Below are positions 63,045 to 64,000 of a DNA stretch of 64,000 nucleotides, piece after piece. Position 1 is the stretch's first letter; every line of letters begins with the position of its first letter. Where the stretch lies: contig CASEKE010000015.1 in NCBI GenBank assembly GCA_949288415.1, positions 1 to 64,000 of the forward strand, read 5' to 3'. The DNA is from an uncultured Spirochaetales bacterium. Its GTDB lineage: Bacteria > Spirochaetota > Spirochaetia > Sphaerochaetales > Sphaerochaetaceae. The translations under genes and the position numbers were made by a program. The notes below the pieces were generated by a model. It was not told where the DNA came from and ran no database searches. It saw nothing but the letters and a program-made list of their open reading frames with translations.

Positions 63045-63079
63045 TGGCAAATAATACCACCTATGGCAAAAATTACCAA
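63045..63079. promoter_or_regulatory. Candidate PspF enhancer pair overlapping the pspF promoter
   Basis: TGGCAAATAATACCA (63045-63059) and TGGCAAAAATTACCA (63064-63078), 19 bp apart. The first contains the pspF -10 (TATTAT, minus strand), the second the -35 (TTGGTA, 63079-63074). They lie about 70-100 bp upstream of the pspA2 sigma54 promoter. Confidence 0.68.
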
Positions 63080-63143
63080 CAATCAAGACCCCACATAGCC
63101 CCATTTCCTGTGGAAAGAGCCCTGCTTTGATGCTAGAATCAGC

Positions 63144-63160
63144 TTGGCATGAAAATTGCT
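63144..63160 (+). promoter_or_regulatory. Sigma54 promoter of pspA2
   Basis: TTGGCATGAAAATTGCT has GG (63146-63147) and GC (63158-63159) ten bases apart, matching the -24/-12 consensus. It lies between the enhancer sites and the AAGGAG/ATG of pspA2. Confidence 0.88.
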
Positions 63161-63184
63161 TTTCCTCAGGGCAAGGAGTCACAC

Positions 63185-63832
63185 ATGGGAATTTTCTCGA
63201 GATTCATGGACATAGTCAACGCAAACATAAATTCCATTCTGGACAAGGCAGAAGACCCGGAGAAGATGCTTCGGCTGATGATCCAGGAAATGGAGGACAC
63301 GCTGATCGAACTCAAAAGCAATGCTGCAGGATCGATAGCGCAGAAAATCAAGACGGAAAGGAAGAAGACAGAGACAGAGGCTACGATCGAACGCTGGCAG
63401 CAGCGCGCCATCCTTGCCATAGAGAAAGGCAAGGAAGATCTCGCGAGGGAAGCCCTTTTGGAAAAGAAGAAGCTGACTGAGGAACTCAGCCTGATAGAAA
63501 GTCAGCTGGAGGAGAACGCAAGGACGATCGACAGCGCAAAGAGCGAGATAGAAACCTTGGAGGAAAAGCTCACACAGGCAAAAGCGAAGCTCAAGATAAT
63601 AAAGGAAAAAGAGGAACGCGCCAGAGCCGAGGAAAAAGCGGAATCTCTCAAGAGAAAAAACATGAGTGAACACTTTGCGCATATGGAAGAAAAGATAGAC
63701 CGCATGAATGCCTGGAGGGACATCAACAGCATGGAGTCCAGCGATACGGAGAAAAAGTTCTCGGATCTCGAACGTGACGAGGACATAGAGAAGGAACTCG
63801 ATGAACTCAAGAAGAAGGCAGGCAGAGAATGA
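63185..63832 (+). CDS. PspA-family protein, second paralogue
   Basis: A 215-residue coiled-coil PspA homologue: MGIFSRFMDIVNANINSILDKAEDPEKMLRLMIQEMEDTLIEL, ATIERWQQRAILAIEKGKEDLAREALLEKK and a Lys/Glu-rich end. It is clearly the typical PspA length and motif set, but distinct in sequence from the one at 58265. ATG 63185 lies 6 nt after AAGGAG. Directly downstream of a sigma54 promoter and divergent from pspF, the E. coli arrangement. The stop overlaps the next start as ATGA. Confidence 0.93.
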   Translation: MGIFSRFMDIVNANINSILDKAEDPEKMLRLMIQEMEDTLIELKSNAAGSIAQKIKTERKKTETEATIERWQQRAILAIEKGKEDLAREALLEKKKLTEELSLIESQLEENARTIDSAKSEIETLEEKLTQAKAKLKIIKEKEERARAEEKAESLKRKNMSEHFAHMEEKIDRMNAWRDINSMESSDTEKKFSDLERDEDIEKELDELKKKAGRE

Positions 63833-64000
63833 ACAGCGGCATGATAATCGCTCTAGTCGCAATCATAGCCCCTCTTATCACATTGATCGTCATTTTCGAC
63901 AACATTCACGAAGAAAAGATGCGGAAAATGAAGATTGAGGCGGCACTTCGAGAAGCTGAAATGCAGCGCGGATATGCTCCGGGAACATACTCCAGGACGT
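63829..64000 (+). CDS. Small single-helix membrane protein (PspB-like), partial
   Basis: The gene runs off the right edge after 57 codons. It starts MNSGMIIALVAIIAPLITLI, one membrane helix, then a charged helix (HEEKMRKMKIEAALREAEMQ). Position after pspA with ATGA overlap, one helix plus a coiled segment recall PspB, but identity is not proven. Confidence 0.65.
   Translation, partial: MNSGMIIALVAIIAPLITLIVIFDNIHEEKMRKMKIEAALREAEMQRGYAPGTYSRT

Overview
This is a roughly 50% GC bacterial chromosome segment, most likely from a host- or gut-associated spirochaete of the Sphaerochaeta/Treponema type. The lineage call is inference. It rests on the periplasmic-protein signal peptides ending in LFAQG or LFANG, a DUF3798-type binding-protein operon, a type III glutamine synthetase, a FeoA-FeoB fusion and a sigma54-dependent phage-shock system. 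No rRNA, tRNA, CRISPR array, prophage or insertion sequence was seen.

Layout. (1) 1-8777: the start of one LacI-type regulator with its operator, then a minus-strand sugar operon. That operon holds a LacI regulator, a solute-binding protein, two MalF/MalG-type permeases, a GH65 disaccharide phosphorylase, beta-phosphoglucomutase, an EamA transporter and RidA. (2) 8885-14504: a second minus-strand ABC operon with a DUF3798 binding protein, an RbsA-like ATPase, two RbsC-like permeases and a small anchored protein. (3) 14657-27369: AraC regulator and alpha-L-fucosidase, mutarotase-like, VOC and metallo-beta-lactamase-fold genes, glycogen synthase, two MATE pumps, a YkgJ-type Cys cluster protein, a candidate small RNA, a Gfo/Idh oxidoreductase with a HAD phosphatase, and a DUF3793-flavodoxin operon. 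(4) 27375-42779: FtsH, a Ca2+-type P-ATPase, nitroreductase, GDPD, a zinc-ribbon/DUF5685/DnaJ operon, a TetR regulator, a Cof phosphatase, IlvA, MetK, an outer-membrane barrel with a membrane protein, and M18 aminopeptidase. (5) 42809-52181: a PP2C-like phosphatase, a GH31 glycosidase, FeoAB, type III glutamine synthetase and CstA. (6) 52216-64000: a GH43-like propeller protein, LspA, Nif3-like protein, a Lon-like protease, SpoU-type methylase, RsmI, two PspA operons with PspC, PspF and a small membrane protein, a DNA glycosylase and formate-THF ligase.

How the genes fit together. The glycan genes (GH65, GH29, GH31, a GH43-like protein and two sugar or nucleoside-type ABC importers) suggest scavenging of host or plant oligosaccharides. 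The envelope-stress part is coherent. PspF is divergent from one pspA operon and about 4 kb from the other. Both pspA operons have a canonical sigma54 promoter, and both are preceded by two copies of a shared 15-bp element that I interpret as the PspF enhancer.

Three further signals stand out. Two perfect parS sites (the ParB loading sequence) lie in a 559-bp gene-free region at 59712-60270, which suggests an origin-proximal location. At least fourteen operon-leading genes have no Shine-Dalgarno and a -10 hexamer 6-8 nt before the start codon, which indicates widespread leaderless transcription. A stand-alone small RNA gene with its own promoter and terminator lies at 24221-24336.
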